Of a stretch of 64,000 bases of DNA, positions 47,721 to 59,069 are shown in pieces. This DNA is from Pyrrhoderma lamaoense (Eukaryota; Basidiomycota; Agaricomycetes; Hymenochaetales; Hymenochaetaceae), in NCBI GenBank assembly GCA_002794735.1, contig NBAZ01000005.1, positions 992,001 through 1,056,000 of the forward strand. Reading direction: 5' to 3'. The notes below the pieces were generated by a model. The model was given only the letters and a program-made list of their open reading frames with translations, ran no database searches and was not told where the DNA came from. Numbering within the stretch: the stretch's first letter is position 1; each line of letters opens with the position of its first letter. A program made the position numbers and the translations under genes.

Positions 47721-49772
47721 TCAGTCACGTTTAGATTTGAAACGCCTAGATGCAGAAGATAGAGAGGCTAATTCAACGGAGGCAGGTAAACTGAACGAAG
47801 AACGAAGAAATAACATTGAATTTTTCCTATCATCTGGAGTTTCTTTACCGAGATCAGCTTCAGAATCTTTCGAGGAGTCATCAAAATCTGCTCTATGTAC
47901 AAGATGAGCCTCAAGCGGATAACAGGAATCAATTTTTGAATCAGTGGTTCTTGTTGTCAATGTTTTCGGCATTGGAATTGTGATAGTCAAAGCGGGCTTA
48001 GAGCTAACAAAGGTTTCTGAGTTTGACTCCGCCCGAGCCCGGCTAGCGCGTATACGTGTACTACCGAACTGGATGTTGGCGAGCTTCGGGTGCGAGGTTG
48101 ACGTCAGGATACCAGTCGTCTTTGTATCCAAGGATAAATCAGTCGATGACGTGGCGTTAAGTTGATTTGAGGATAAACCATCACGAATCTTTAGGCTTGA
48201 TGATGCGGGTGTGAGTTTACGATGACCTGGGACGCTAAGGACTGGGCGCTTTTTCGCTGAAAAAATACTCTCGGGAGATACGAAAGTTTCCTCAATCTTA
48301 GCAGTATCCAGTCTCGAGAGCTCTGGGTTCTGTCGGGACATATGAATAGAATCAGCAGAAGTGGGGGCTGAAATGAGTTCAAGTTCTGGAAGTAGCAACG
48401 CAATTTCATTTGATATTTTGCCTTCTGCGTGGGATGTACCATCCATTAAAGATTGTGTATGAGGAACTGTTGGGTTTACTGCATCAGCGACAAGTGTAGC
48501 GCAGGTCGTGTCAGGCGTCGTGTCATTGTCATTGTCTCGGACGGCTATATCTACAACGAGTTCTAGAACAGGTGTTGACAAAGGAATTAGTCTTTCATTA
48601 CGAGTCATGTCTTTCTTCTCTACTTCCGAAGGAGAAAGATCTGTTGGTACTGACGCGGTCACCGTATACTCATGTATCCCATTTGTTTTTGTTGCCGATA
48701 ATACCTCTTCACTGACGATACCATCGCTTGGGATCACAGGTGCGACGCCAAGTGTGTTACTGTTAGTATCCGAGCTGTCTAGAGCAAGTTTTTGGGAGGT
48801 ATCACCAGAGAGGCAATTTTTTTTATCGACCACGCCTTGACATTTAAAATCCCAAGTATATCTAGCTTCAGAATCAGCATCCTTCAGTTTCGTATTCCGC
48901 ATCTCTTGAGGAACATATAAGTGATTTTCATGTTCCCGGGAGGAGTTTAATGACGCAGGGAGAAAAGAGGAATTAAGCGTAGGATGTGTGATAATAGTGA
49001 TTGGAATTGTTGGCGTAACAGGAGTTGAAGGGTGATCACTGAAGCCTGATTTAGGAGAGGACAAACTCAAAGGACTAGAAGGCTCAAGATCAGGTGTATT
49101 ACAAGCTACAAAGCAGTTCTCAGACAACCATTGAGACTCAGGCGTGCTCGGCACGGTGGAGAAAAATAGGGGAGTGGATTCCTGATGCATGGAACTCGAC
49201 AATAGGGCCGGGATGTCCTTAGTTAGCGAGACTTGGGATGATGGGACACTATTCATAGCTCTAATGCGATCACGCGGAAGTTGTAAATGGACACAACGCC
49301 TTTCCATTTCTGCACAAGAGTGAGCTACTTGCACCTGGGGTTGAACTGAAGAAAATGCTAGGGAACGTTGATCCTCTAGGTTAACATCTTTTCTCTGAGC
49401 GGGTTTTTGTCTCCCATGTTTCCATCGCCAGATTACAAATATGGCCGTGGTAATGGAAATCGGAATGAAGATGACTGCAATAAATGCTAGCCGCGAGTGT
49501 GTATAGCTTGGTATATCTGAAGATGGGACAGAAGATAGTGCATTGACAGGGGAAGTAGGCGATGGATGGATAAGAACAGGCCCAACACCAATATAAGGTG
49601 GGATAGAGATAGCTGAGATTCTTCTATCGGGTAAGAAGTTTATGCTTCTCGCTGCAAAACCAGTGTGTGTGTCAGATGTTTGTAAAGAACGACGAGGTAA
49701 GCGAAGGTGTGTAGGAAAAGAACGTGTATAGGAAGAAGTTTGTGTACGATTCGAAAGTACGTACGGAGCCAT
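47721..49772 (-). CDS. Single-pass membrane protein with long cytosolic tail, intronless
   Basis: A continuous frame of 683 residues. There is no cleavable signal peptide. A Ser/Thr/Pro-rich N-terminal part (about residues 1-92) precedes one membrane helix (LAFIAVIFIPISITTAIFVI) followed by the positively charged WRWKHGRQK, so the N-terminus should face outside. The roughly 560-residue tail is Ser/Thr-rich with many SP/TP sites and an LPLP-like pattern. The architecture resembles cell-wall-stress sensors (Mid2/Wsc-like) or basidiomycete Ser-rich membrane proteins, but the Cys-rich WSC domain is absent. Function is unknown. Lack of introns is unusual here. Confidence 0.72.
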   Translation of the reverse strand: MAPYVLSNRTQTSSYTRSFPTHLRLPRRSLQTSDTHTGFAARSINFLPDRRISAISIPPYIGVGPVLIHPSPTSPVNALSSVPSSDIPSYTHSRLAFIAVIFIPISITTAIFVIWRWKHGRQKPAQRKDVNLEDQRSLAFSSVQPQVQVAHSCAEMERRCVHLQLPRDRIRAMNSVPSSQVSLTKDIPALLSSSMHQESTPLFFSTVPSTPESQWLSENCFVACNTPDLEPSSPLSLSSPKSGFSDHPSTPVTPTIPITIITHPTLNSSFLPASLNSSREHENHLYVPQEMRNTKLKDADSEARYTWDFKCQGVVDKKNCLSGDTSQKLALDSSDTNSNTLGVAPVIPSDGIVSEEVLSATKTNGIHEYTVTASVPTDLSPSEVEKKDMTRNERLIPLSTPVLELVVDIAVRDNDNDTTPDTTCATLVADAVNPTVPHTQSLMDGTSHAEGKISNEIALLLPELELISAPTSADSIHMSRQNPELSRLDTAKIEETFVSPESIFSAKKRPVLSVPGHRKLTPASSSLKIRDGLSSNQLNATSSTDLSLDTKTTGILTSTSHPKLANIQFGSTRIRASRARAESNSETFVSSKPALTITIPMPKTLTTRTTDSKIDSCYPLEAHLVHRADFDDSSKDSEADLGKETPDDRKNSMLFLRSSFSLPASVELASLSSASRRFKSKRD

Positions 49773-50473
49773 TGTGAGTTATAGGCTAAAGCTAGAGAAG
49801 AAGAGAGGACAGAGAGAAACCATGCGTGTCGAAGTACATGTGCATCGAACACTCTGAGTGATTGATGTTGTCCATATGTAAGTGGCAAGTGGCTGGTGAT
49901 GCCATATTAGTTTGGATTCAAATCAGACAGTGCTGGTCCACAGGCGAATAGATAGAATAAAAATGAGCAAAGATTTACATACAAATAAGCGCATTATACG
50001 CGAATCTAGAATCCAGTAGGCCACACGCTTAGAGAAAAAAATTACCAAAAGAGATGGAGCGAGGTTGGATATTAGAATTGAACGTGGAGACCTCATTCCC
50101 AAGTTTATGGGTTTAGAACAGAACAGACTGGAGATAAATATGAGACACTGATATAAAAATGTTGCTACCTATTGTAGTTATGTATCATCTCGACAGCGTT
50201 GCCGAAGGTGAAGTATTAATTAATGTTTATTCACCACCATTGGCGTAAGCGGTTAATAGACGTGTACCCACAACGGGAGAAGCCAGAAGAAAAACGCGAG
50301 ATACAAATCGGGTAGATAGCATCACGTGAGATGCGGCGTGTTCTTGATTCTGGAACCCCGTCACCCAGAGAAGAGGGAGGATACTAGTATTTAGTCGAAT
50401 ACTACAACTACGTACTCACAAAACAGCCCTATCCCGCTCGGCCTGTGGCTCCCCTTTTTGTCTCGGCTCGAAC
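49773..50473. other. Divergent intergenic region
   Basis: About 700 bases between the membrane-protein ATG and the C3HC gene ATG; presumably two promoters. No element is assigned. Confidence 0.5.
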
Positions 50474-52964
50474 ATGTCCTCGGTCCTCAATCAGCAGCCG
50501 GCGAGTCCCTCTAAAAAGAATACAAAGGTGGACATGACTTTCTCTCCGTTTTCTCTTTTTCCAGTTCCCCCAGTGCTAACTTTATAATGTCTTTCGTTGT
50601 CCTTCGCCAGCGAAAAATTGACGATGCTCTCCATAATCTTGATCAAGCCCTGCGTACAGATGACGTTGTGAAGCAGCCACCAGTAAAAAAAGCTCGCTTT
50701 CCCGGCACACTATACACAACACTTGCAAAATATGGGATCAAAACATCGAAGTCTAGCGCAACGGAAGAGTAGGTTCCTTTCATTACAAATATCTGTATAC
50801 CATATCTCATTAGCTTTCGGATTATTTTGATGTTCATAGCTCAAAATCGGGCGATTTGAATTTTATCAAACGAACAGCCCCTCATCTATCCGCAATCTTG
50901 TCTCGTGCAGCAATCAAGAAACAGAAGATGGAAGCTAAGGAAGAATTTGCTCGCGTATCAGCTATAAATAGCACACTCTCAAGTGATTCTACGCCTACTG
51001 ATTTCAGGCCTTCTTCGACCACTTCCTTTTTGTCTCGCCTCTCAACGTTCAAACTTTCAACTTACTCCTCAAAGCCTGCCGAAGTTGACGCGGTTGCCGC
51101 TTCGAAAGCGGGATGGACAAATGAAGGAAAGGAAAGGCTGGTCTGTGTAAATTGTAAAGCTTCTTGGGTTCTTGCTCCTCGAGATGGGATGTCAAGGGAC
51201 GCCGGTGAGCATTATCTTTAGTCATTCTCCCCGTTTCTCCACATTTATCTTGTCAAATAGCGAATACATTAGTGGAAAAACAGAGAAGCTACCTCATCTC
51301 GAATCATAAGGACGGTTGCCCTTGGAAGGTCCAGCAGTGTGATGGTGGGTTATCTGCTGGGAACTCCTGGTGATGACTAATACTGATTCAATATCAGATT
51401 CAATCTATTGCCTACCTTTGAAGGCACCTTCCGTTTTATCTAAAGAAATTAAGAAAAGTGCATTGGAACTAGACTCTAAGAATGCTATGGAGGGCGTTGA
51501 AATTCGGCACCCTTTGGTATATATGTGTTTTGTTGTGGACGTTAGTGCTTGGTTTTTGACCTTGACTTGTAGGCATCAACTCAGGTACAGGCCTTCCTGT
51601 CTGCACTTTCTTCAGTACAACTAGAGGAAGATAACTTGAACTCGAATACGAATCCAGTTACTGAGTCTTCAAATGTATCGACGGACGTAGAAGGTTCTAA
51701 ATCACAAGAACAGCCTAAGACTCCCACCCAAACAGCTGCCCTAACTGCGTTGTTCGGTTGGTCAATTGTACCACCAACTGATGCCTCTTCTGAGCTCTCG
51801 GCTCTCTCTACCGTAAGAACAAGCTCCATCACCATGCCCCATGGACCGTCCCGTCGGATGGGCTGGAATACTATATCCCAGTCCGCCTCCACACTAGGGT
51901 CTCCAACCTCTTTAAGTGCCGCGGTTACTGAAATCGCTAGTCCATCTTATGGTAGTCTCGGAGCTCTAGGATCTCCAAGACCGTCACGCATCCCAATACC
52001 TCGTACAGCATCGGCAACTGGCACACGCTTGCCTCGTCGAGAGTTTGCTAAGGAAAAGGATAATACTCTCTTATTTTGTGCTCTCTGCCAAAGGCGTATT
52101 GGATTATGGACATTTAAAAGTGGTGCCAAGGAGCCTACAGATACAGGTGCTTCGACTACATCAAATACAAATCCGAATAATCCAATATCCCTTTCTTCTG
52201 CTTTGACAACCGCTAATGGAACTACGGACCCAGAAAATATCAGGGCTGGGATGTCCCGTCTTCCTGTACGCCGTGCATCGGGTGTGCCTCTACCGAAACG
52301 ACAGTTTGATCTTCTAAAGGAGCATCGATCTTATTGTCCATTCGTTGTACGCACTACAGTTGTCCCTTCGTTGTCAGCATTCATGTCATCTATGGGAATG
52401 GCATCGGGTTCGCCTGAGTCCCCAAGCTCACCCGTCTCCCCTTCTCAAGAGTCGTCTCCTTCTACTCCTAGACGTCCCTCCTTTTCTCGTCGTACGTCTT
52501 CGAGTTCTACCTTCTCGTTCACCTTCTCGCCTCGCAATGCACCTGCTTATCCATCAAGCCCTGCGAATGGAACAGGTGGACTGGGAGACCCGGCAGCTGT
52601 AGAAGGATGGCGTGCTGTCTTGACTGTTGTGCTCCGTACTGGGCTGGGGAGGCGTCAACGTCAGCGTGCCATGATGAACGTTAAGAGCTCTATTGCTAAA
52701 GGAACGGGGCTCTCTTCAGATACTGGGACTGGCTCTTCTGTTGCAGCCACTAATAATACTACCTCTTCAGAAGGGAGCATGGGCGATCCCATGGAATTAG
52801 ATGGTGTACAGGCGATGGTAGCAGATGTAAAGTCTCGAGGGGTGAGTGTGTAATATACTTTCTTAAATACCTGAACTGGGGGTATATATAACTTCCAACT
52901 CGCTAACTAACCTTATTTTTAGGGAAGAGATCTTCTTAGATATGTTAGGGGCTTATTCGCTTGA
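50474..52964 (+). CDS. C3HC zinc-finger protein, Rsm1/NIPA (ZC3HC1) family
   Basis: Relatives act at the nuclear-pore basket and in mRNA export (fission yeast Rsm1) or as an F-box-like cell-cycle factor (human NIPA). Seven exons (50474-50527, 50611-50768, 50840-51204, 51261-51344, 51398-51516, 51573-52841, 52923-52964) sum to 2091 bases, 696 residues, with no frame break. The C3HC finger is CVNCKASW...HKDGCPW. A second Rsm1-like C-terminal module has FCALCQRRIGLW and LKEHRSYCPFVV, with Ser/Thr-rich disordered loops between. The last small exon ends RDLLRYVRGLFA, a conserved C-terminal helix. Confidence 0.92.
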
Positions 52965-53795
52965 TTTTATGCTTCTCTTATGCGTGAGGATGTCCTCGTT
53001 ATTCTATGAAATACCATTCACCTTCTTTGTATGTCTATCCATCTGTCATATATATTGACTCCTGTATCTTTCGTCATTTTGTTTTGTTTTGTTTTGTTTT
53101 GTTCTATGACATCCCATGTTATTTTCTTTGCAACTATTTTTTGCAATCTTGTATCGCGAATCCAATACTTCCATAGACTTGTATTATCACTTTTGCCCTA
53201 TGCACATACGCTTTAATAAAACCTTTTCTATTTTTATTTTCATCGATGTTCATACATAGTGTACACATTTGCGTGTGTGCACCTTCACCATGCCGCCCGA
53301 ACAACCTCGCGCCATGTTGAATAAGGGTTTCACGGCTCACGGTGAGATTCTACTATGTTTCAGAAGTATAAATCATCCCTATCTCTCCTAGTAACCGCTA
53401 GATCATATCTATCCCAAGACATTATAGGTACTTTGTATCACGGACCCCAAATAAAGGACAATGTCAAAACAAGGGAAAGCGTTCATTTAGTCGGGCATTA
53501 TAGTGAGTGGCTATGTTGCTGAAACATAAAATATGCCTAAGCACACCAGAACAATAGTGTTAGAAGTTTAGAAGGAGCAAATCTCACCTTCCCAATTAGG
53601 GTACAATATAAGCGCATTCTTCCTAAAGGACCCGCATGTCCTTTGTTGACATTTATTTAACGCTGGGATATCATGAAGATAGTTTGCAATTGTAGAAGTA
53701 GAACATTTATTTCTGTCTCTCTCTCAATTACCACGAAGTCCTACATCGCTCTCAAGATCTCTCTCATTCCCATCGACATATATAATTCGCAAATC
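52965..53795. other. Intergenic with a short microsatellite
   Basis: About 830 bases between the C3HC gene and the next plus-strand gene. A TTTTG microsatellite lies at 53077-53101 (listed separately); nothing else is recognised. Confidence 0.55.
53077..53101. repeat. (TTTTG)5 microsatellite
   Basis: Five tandem TTTTG units just after the C3HC gene, probably within its 3' untranslated region. Confidence 0.85.
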
Positions 53796-54636
53796 ATGAG
53801 CTCAACGTCAAAAGTGGGACATGAACCACACTTATATCGGCTCAGTAGAGCTGTTTGGCCCAGCAATGCAGGACTGTTGGATGATATTATTGCTATTGTT
53901 GATGATGATATTGATGATGACGATGATGACGATATGTAAGCCCTATCTCTTACTTTGTCTACTCATGTTTTTACGATTAGAATTTTATAGTGATCTAAAA
54001 GAGGGCGAGAAACGTAGCCAGAAGGAAGTTGTATGTGATGATCCTGTAGTGGACATTGATACCCAAATGACAATGGGAGAGGCTAAGCAAGAGCTCCTGA
54101 AGGAAGCCCAGCAAACGTCGATGGCGAACGTGGTAACCCAGATGCCTGATCAATGGCTTCGAGTGGCTGCTATGACAAGCCAGGTGCCCGACCACCCATG
54201 GGAATACTATCAGGATTATATCCAGAGCTCTGATATATTTGATTTAAACTCCCAAATACTACCAGCAGCAACAGTGCCACTACTACAACCACTACAACCT
54301 TCACAACCTTCACAACCACTACAACCACCACCACCACCACTGAATTCGGAGTTCCTGTCATGCAGCTCTCTACCCAGTATTGTAGGGATGCAAGAAGAGG
54401 GTTTCTGCTCGGAGCAAGACATTGGGATCATCTACGTACCTGTGTTAAGCTGGAGGTTGCTTCCCCCAGTACACGAAGAGGGCCATGCACGAACCCGCAA
54501 AAGAAAGGTTCATGTACCACCGACGAAGAAGGCTTGGTTAACACTTGGTGATGTAGCACCGCTCGAGGATAGGCTTCTTTCAATTTTGGCTAGAATCAAA
54601 GCTGGGGGTGATACATATCAGGTCTATCGCACCTAA
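53796..54636 (+). CDS. Orphan protein with poly-Asp and Gln/Pro repeats
   Basis: Two exons (53796-53935, 53991-54636) give 261 residues. The start is MSSTSKVGHEPHLYRLSRAV, followed by an Asp run (about ten Asp near the splice) and a helical acidic region (GEAKQELLKEAQQT). Then come a repeat of LQPSQPSQPLQPPPPP type and a basic C-terminal part (ARTRKRKVHVPPTKKAWL) that could be a nuclear signal. I do not recognise it. Frame joining is clean, which supports a real gene. Confidence 0.6.
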
Positions 54637-56509
54637 AAAAATGGAAAGCTGAACGCCTACAACGGAACTCTTGTTGGACGCTACTGCTTTAAGCTCAGTA
54701 CACTGTTCAGACAGAAAATGTCAGTTCGAAGTACAAATAAGTGGACATCGTAGTGTTTTTGTGCATATATGTGCATGTTTGGTTGGTAAATATGTTATAA
54801 ATTTGCGTGTTATTTTAGAGAATAAGGATGATTAACCTGTGGATAGTACTTTATTATATCTAGCAAAATCTTATACCACTGTAAGAATCTGGTTTCGTAT
54901 AAAGACTTCGATTTGTGATGTTATGAAGTAGGACTCCGACCTTCCACAATCATAAACTACACACTACACCACACTGAGTGTGGTATCACCATATCAATTA
55001 CAATAGTACTATATACACTCTAGAACCAAGCGCGGCACGTAAGAATTGTAAGTTCGATACTAAGTGATATATCGTGATTGTTGTTATCTTTAATTATGAG
55101 AGACAAAGTTGATCGGTCAATATGAAGACTTCATATCCTAACCGGCGACTTGAATGCATCATAGCTCAGTTCACTAGAACATAAGAGTATTTTTTCTTGA
55201 TATAGTCCCATCTGCTTCTATCCTCTACTGTGAATTATACCTAAAGACGGGCTCGTCAATGCCTCAAATTCATGCCAGGGCTATGCTTCACTTAGCGAAA
55301 GGCCGTCTGCGTATCTCGGTTCCAAAACAATAGAAAATGCAACTTGGCCACTTTCCTTCGAGAAAGTGTACAGGTTTAGCTTAATCTAACGCTAGCCATC
55401 ATGAGATATTCTATTATCAAGACAGCACATTAGGAAACTGCATCTGATGAATCACTATGAGCGATGGACAGAAGAAAAGCAAGATAGAAAATTAAGAAGA
55501 GTAGCTGATACCCGAGACAAAGGGAATGCAATTGTATTTTTCAAGAATTATTTTTCCATCCGATTACCAGCCCAAAACACGTGTACAATTACAGTAAGTG
55601 TTTGAACACTCTGGACAAGAAAATTAAAGAAGCGAGGATCAAGATACAACTCGTGTGGCCTCAAGTATATACCACAAAGGAAATGAAAACAGGCTGGTTG
55701 CTATGTTCTCGTGGTGACATAAAAGGGACCTTCATTATGGACCAAGAGAGATTCAGCCCACACAACAGCCCTTATCATGAATGCTGAGGCAAGTTGTGTC
55801 AATAACAATCATCAGCTGAATACCAGAACGGAAGAATACATACTTCGACCGGTTCATGATTGGCAACACGGGATGCCACTTTCCAGTTATAGGCATCAGC
55901 GGTCCATTCAAGAACCTGAGGTCGGGCACAAAAGGTGTTTGTAAGTATCTATAGTATACCACATTGACCTTTCACCGCTGACAAATATCTGTCCCTGCAT
56001 AGGTACCAAGTGAGCGTAGAGCGCTCGACTATATGCTCATTTTGCCAGAAGGCAAGCACAGAAACGGAAGAACTTGGGATAACTTGCCCGTGCTCTACTA
56101 TATGAACTCTGCTTCCACCATGATTGTGTGTATGTTTGTGGTTGTTAAAATTGGCAACTATACACCATAACCCGGTGGCTTCAGACTCAAATAATGGATT
56201 TACATAACATATCAAACATATCAATACATAGTTCTCACGCTCTTCACTGTACTTTGCCCTACAATAAATCAACTTGTACCCGTATATCCACCTGTTTTCA
56301 CAGTAAGATGATACTACGATATGATTACTACTAAGGGAAGTGGAGTAACGATATATTCCATCTCTACCTGGAAAAACAATCGATGCTATAGTATAATCCA
56401 ATCTACATATATAAATAGTATCAAAACAAATTATCTGGAGGGATAAAGCACCATATTAGTGAGTACAAACCAAATCAAGAACATATACTTCCGGCTTGTA
56501 TCCACAAAC
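54637..56509. other. 1.9 kb gene-free region with one possible gene remnant
   Basis: AT-rich. On the minus strand at about 55805-55935 an open stretch reads like protein (EWTADAYNWKVASRVANHEP) but has no start, stop or flanking exons I can place, so it may be a relic. No transposon termini are seen. Confidence 0.5.
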
Positions 56510-57126
56510 CTATCTCCCTTCATTCCTCTCTATCTCTGCATACACCCCTGACCAGTCCCTGCAGTTATTATGCGTCACAAATGGCTGTACAGACTTCCCT
56601 CCATACTCGCTTCGAACTTGCTCAAGCTCGATATCCGACCGGCATAGGATCATCTGCCGTATGTAGTCCAAGCAATAGTGTGCGCTCCCAGAAGCTTGCC
56701 TCTCTCTGTCTGCTCGTCTTTCAAGAACATTCTTCCTGATCAAGTCAAGACATTCCAACCCGTGGAACATTCCAATACGGAACCTGCCAACTCCATTTGT
56801 GATATATCCACGCCCAGAAGGTAGTATCGCCCGCCACTGAGCCGCACCCTCCGATGTATCTAGCTGCAAGTTCACACTGTCCTCAACAGTCAATGCAACT
56901 CGCTTCAAATCAAGATCCCATTCACGCCCAGCGCCTATTCAGATGTCAGGACGAGACAGCCATTACGGCATAGGCACTCACTACTCTTCCTAACTTCCTC
57001 TCCCACTGCGGAAGACGTCGATGGACTAGGGATGAAGAAAGGCAAGGACACATTGACGACGGTGAGGAAGATGAGCGCAGCAATAGCGACACGCAGCCCA
57101 TAACTAGACCGACCCGTTCCCGTCAT
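56510..57126 (-). CDS. UstYa-like (DUF3328) protein with degenerate motifs
   Basis: UstYa-family proteins are membrane-anchored oxidases, or oxidase-like proteins, that shape ribosomally made cyclic peptides in fungi. Two exons (57126-56982 and 56934-56510) give 189 residues. An N-terminal membrane helix (VAIAALIFLTVVNVSLPFFI) is followed by LTVEDSVNL, RGYITNGVG and the two motif regions. The family's HxxHC metal motifs are altered: the first reads FHGLEC (His replaced by Glu), the second reads SAHYCLDYIRQMILC with shifted spacing. CRDWSGVYAEIERN near the end matches the family. It is head-to-head with an intact paralogue. Catalytic activity is doubtful. Confidence 0.88.
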
Positions 57127-57329
57127 CGTGGTTGTGGTCAGAGATGAGAATAGATCCAGATCACACTAATTGTCTCCTTCCTCAATCGGCAACCATAAAT
57201 GCCACACACTCATCAACTATTCGCACCGCAATTGTTCCCGAATAAGGTCAATGTGCACTATTCATAGCTGTCTATCACAATAATCAATCTCGCCCGAATT
57301 CGCACACAGGAACCACACCCACAACCACG
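57127..57329. promoter_or_regulatory. Bidirectional promoter of the UstYa-like pair
   Basis: A 203-base gap between divergent ATGs (57126 minus, 57330 plus). Shared regulation of the two paralogues is likely. No specific motif is claimed. Confidence 0.5.
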
Positions 57330-57983
57330 ATGAGGAGCTCCCTTAGCACCAACGTCACTCTACTCTGTGCTCTCAGCCTCCTCAATCTCTTCCTCATCGT
57401 CCGTAGGCTCTCTGATTTCCGTGTTTTGCAGAACACACGGACATATAGTCGGTGATTTCGACCCTGCATTCCTCCGCCGTACTCACCACACACAGGCTAC
57501 GTCGGCAATGATTTCCCCGACCTCCTCCCGCTCGACAGTCCTCTGAAGCTCGTCGACTATGTTTTCACCAACAACACCGCAGATTATCCCATACATGGCC
57601 CAGATGCAGAACGCGCATGGAATCGTGTCTATCCAGACGGGTATGGATTCGTCCGCCTTGGACCAGAGAGACGCATCCTCTGCGTATCCATGTTTCACCA
57701 ATTGCACTGTGTCGACAAGCTCCGTCGTGCACTTGACAACCCTGACGACCCGATATCGACGATCCCCCACCTCCAGCACTGTCTGAACTACATCCGACAG
57801 ATGATCCTCTGTGCCGCTGACCTCACCCTCGAGCCTGTCGACATCGGACACGAGGCATCTGGCGTCGGAGTGACACACACATGCCGGGATTGGAGGACGG
57901 TGTATGACACGGTGGACAGGAACTATGCCGAGTGGACAGAATACTTTGAGAGATTTGAAGAGCAGCATGCACATGTAGATTGA
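57330..57983 (+). CDS. UstYa-like (DUF3328) protein with intact HxxHC motifs
   Basis: Two exons (57330-57447, 57496-57983) give 201 residues. The membrane helix is VTLLCALSLLNLFLIV. After the splice come YVGNDFPDLLPL, YGFVRLGPERRILCVS and both family motifs: MFHQLHCVDKLR (HxxHC) and HLQHCLNYIRQMILCAADLTLEP (HxxHC). THTCRDWRTVYDTVDRNYAEW is the conserved end. The His and Cys residues thought to bind copper are all present, so this member is probably active as a peptide- or amine-modifying oxidase. The donor GTCGGT at 57448 is weak but gives the only in-frame join. No precursor-peptide gene with Kex2-type repeats is visible nearby. Confidence 0.92.
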
Positions 57984-58036
57984 TCTAGTCTAGAAGTAGT
58001 CATCTATCTTGTATATTTTGTGTTGTACTATGGTGA

Positions 58037-59040
58037 TCAGAGAGACGGAGACTGTTGGATGTATATCCCTGTAGAAGGATAATCTATCAACAGGAGGCCT
58101 ATGGAGATGTGCATACGCACTCACCAAAACGTGGCTTGAAGTAGATATCCTGCCAGAGCTCGATGTAACAACCAGCTCCTTTGCAGAGGAGCTCGAATGT
58201 CTGCAAACTACCAGAGGGACCGCACCAGAATTCATCCGATGAGTGTGTCGAGTTTTCTGCTACTGTAAGAGTTGTCATCAGGTCACGACGAGCCGGCTTC
58301 GATGCCCACGACAGTGATTTTTCATCAATTGACTCCCTTGTTGTCGTCAAGTTCCATACTTCGATGTGACTAGTGTCTCCAGCAAGGTGCAGTGTCTGGT
58401 TTAGAGATTGCAATACGTCCCAGGGTGGAATTGCAGATACAACCCTGCAGCGTTCCATTCCATAGTCGTGCACTCGGAACTGTGCAACCATCGTGATCTG
58501 AGTTTCAGATTGCATAAGACACGTCAGGGAATAGACCACAAGACAGGAGATTAGAATAACAGTACAACAACATACATGGTCAGTGAGGAGTATTCTATGA
58601 TCTCCTGGAGAGACTCGACCATTGAATGTGAAGCGTGCATGATCATCTGTCGGGAAGACATATTTGCGATGAATGTGGTCTACAGGCTGAAAAACAGGTG
58701 GGAAGACATCGAGGGTACTAGGAAGGGCGGCATGGACAACGTCCGATGGGAGCTTGTCGAGACCGATGTATGTACTTGGTCGTTCAAGCAGTCCGGGATC
58801 TGGCCTCTCGTCGTGACCATTAGTGGTAGATGGCACCTTCACACCTAGCAGTGAATGAATCTGCCATTGAGTGCGCACATTGATGATGAGAACGACAAGT
58901 GATGCAATTGAACTGGCCAAGGACAGCACGACTGCGACAGTCAGTAAGCGGGACGATGGACGACTCTTCCTACTCTCGACACTGACGTCGACGGCGGCAT
59001 CGTCACTGGAGAGCGGTTCATACTTTGTGCCTACGCTCAT
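58037..59040 (-). CDS. Single-pass membrane protein, But2-like C-terminal domain family
   Basis: The short cytosolic N-terminus (MSVGTKYEPLSSDD) precedes one membrane helix (LLTVAVVLSLASSIASLVVL) and a long outer domain. The domain has DHARFTFNGRVSPGDHRILL, then after an intron QITMVAQFRVHDYGMERCRV, IEVWNLTT, LSWASKPARRDLMTTL, DEFWCGPSGSLQTFELLCKG and IELWQDIYFKPRFGLLLIDY. From memory this is a basidiomycete family labelled ubiquitin-3-binding But2-like; the true role is unknown. The last small exon gives YIQQSPSL. It is convergent with the UstYa gene (53 bases apart) and its ATG lies 29-50 bases from the ASA1 ATG on the other strand. Confidence 0.82.
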
Positions 59041-59069
59041 CGTAGTCAATAGTCAAGAACGATTCTGTT

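Noticed and set aside
53077..53101. TTTTG repeat as part of a mobile element
   Set aside because: It is a simple five-unit microsatellite with no flanking inverted repeats or element proteins.
53796..57983. A RiPP precursor next to the UstYa pair (the LQPSQPSQPLQPP repeat protein)
   Set aside because: The repeat protein has no signal peptide and no Kex2-type dibasic spacing between repeats, and it ends in a nuclear-signal-like basic patch.
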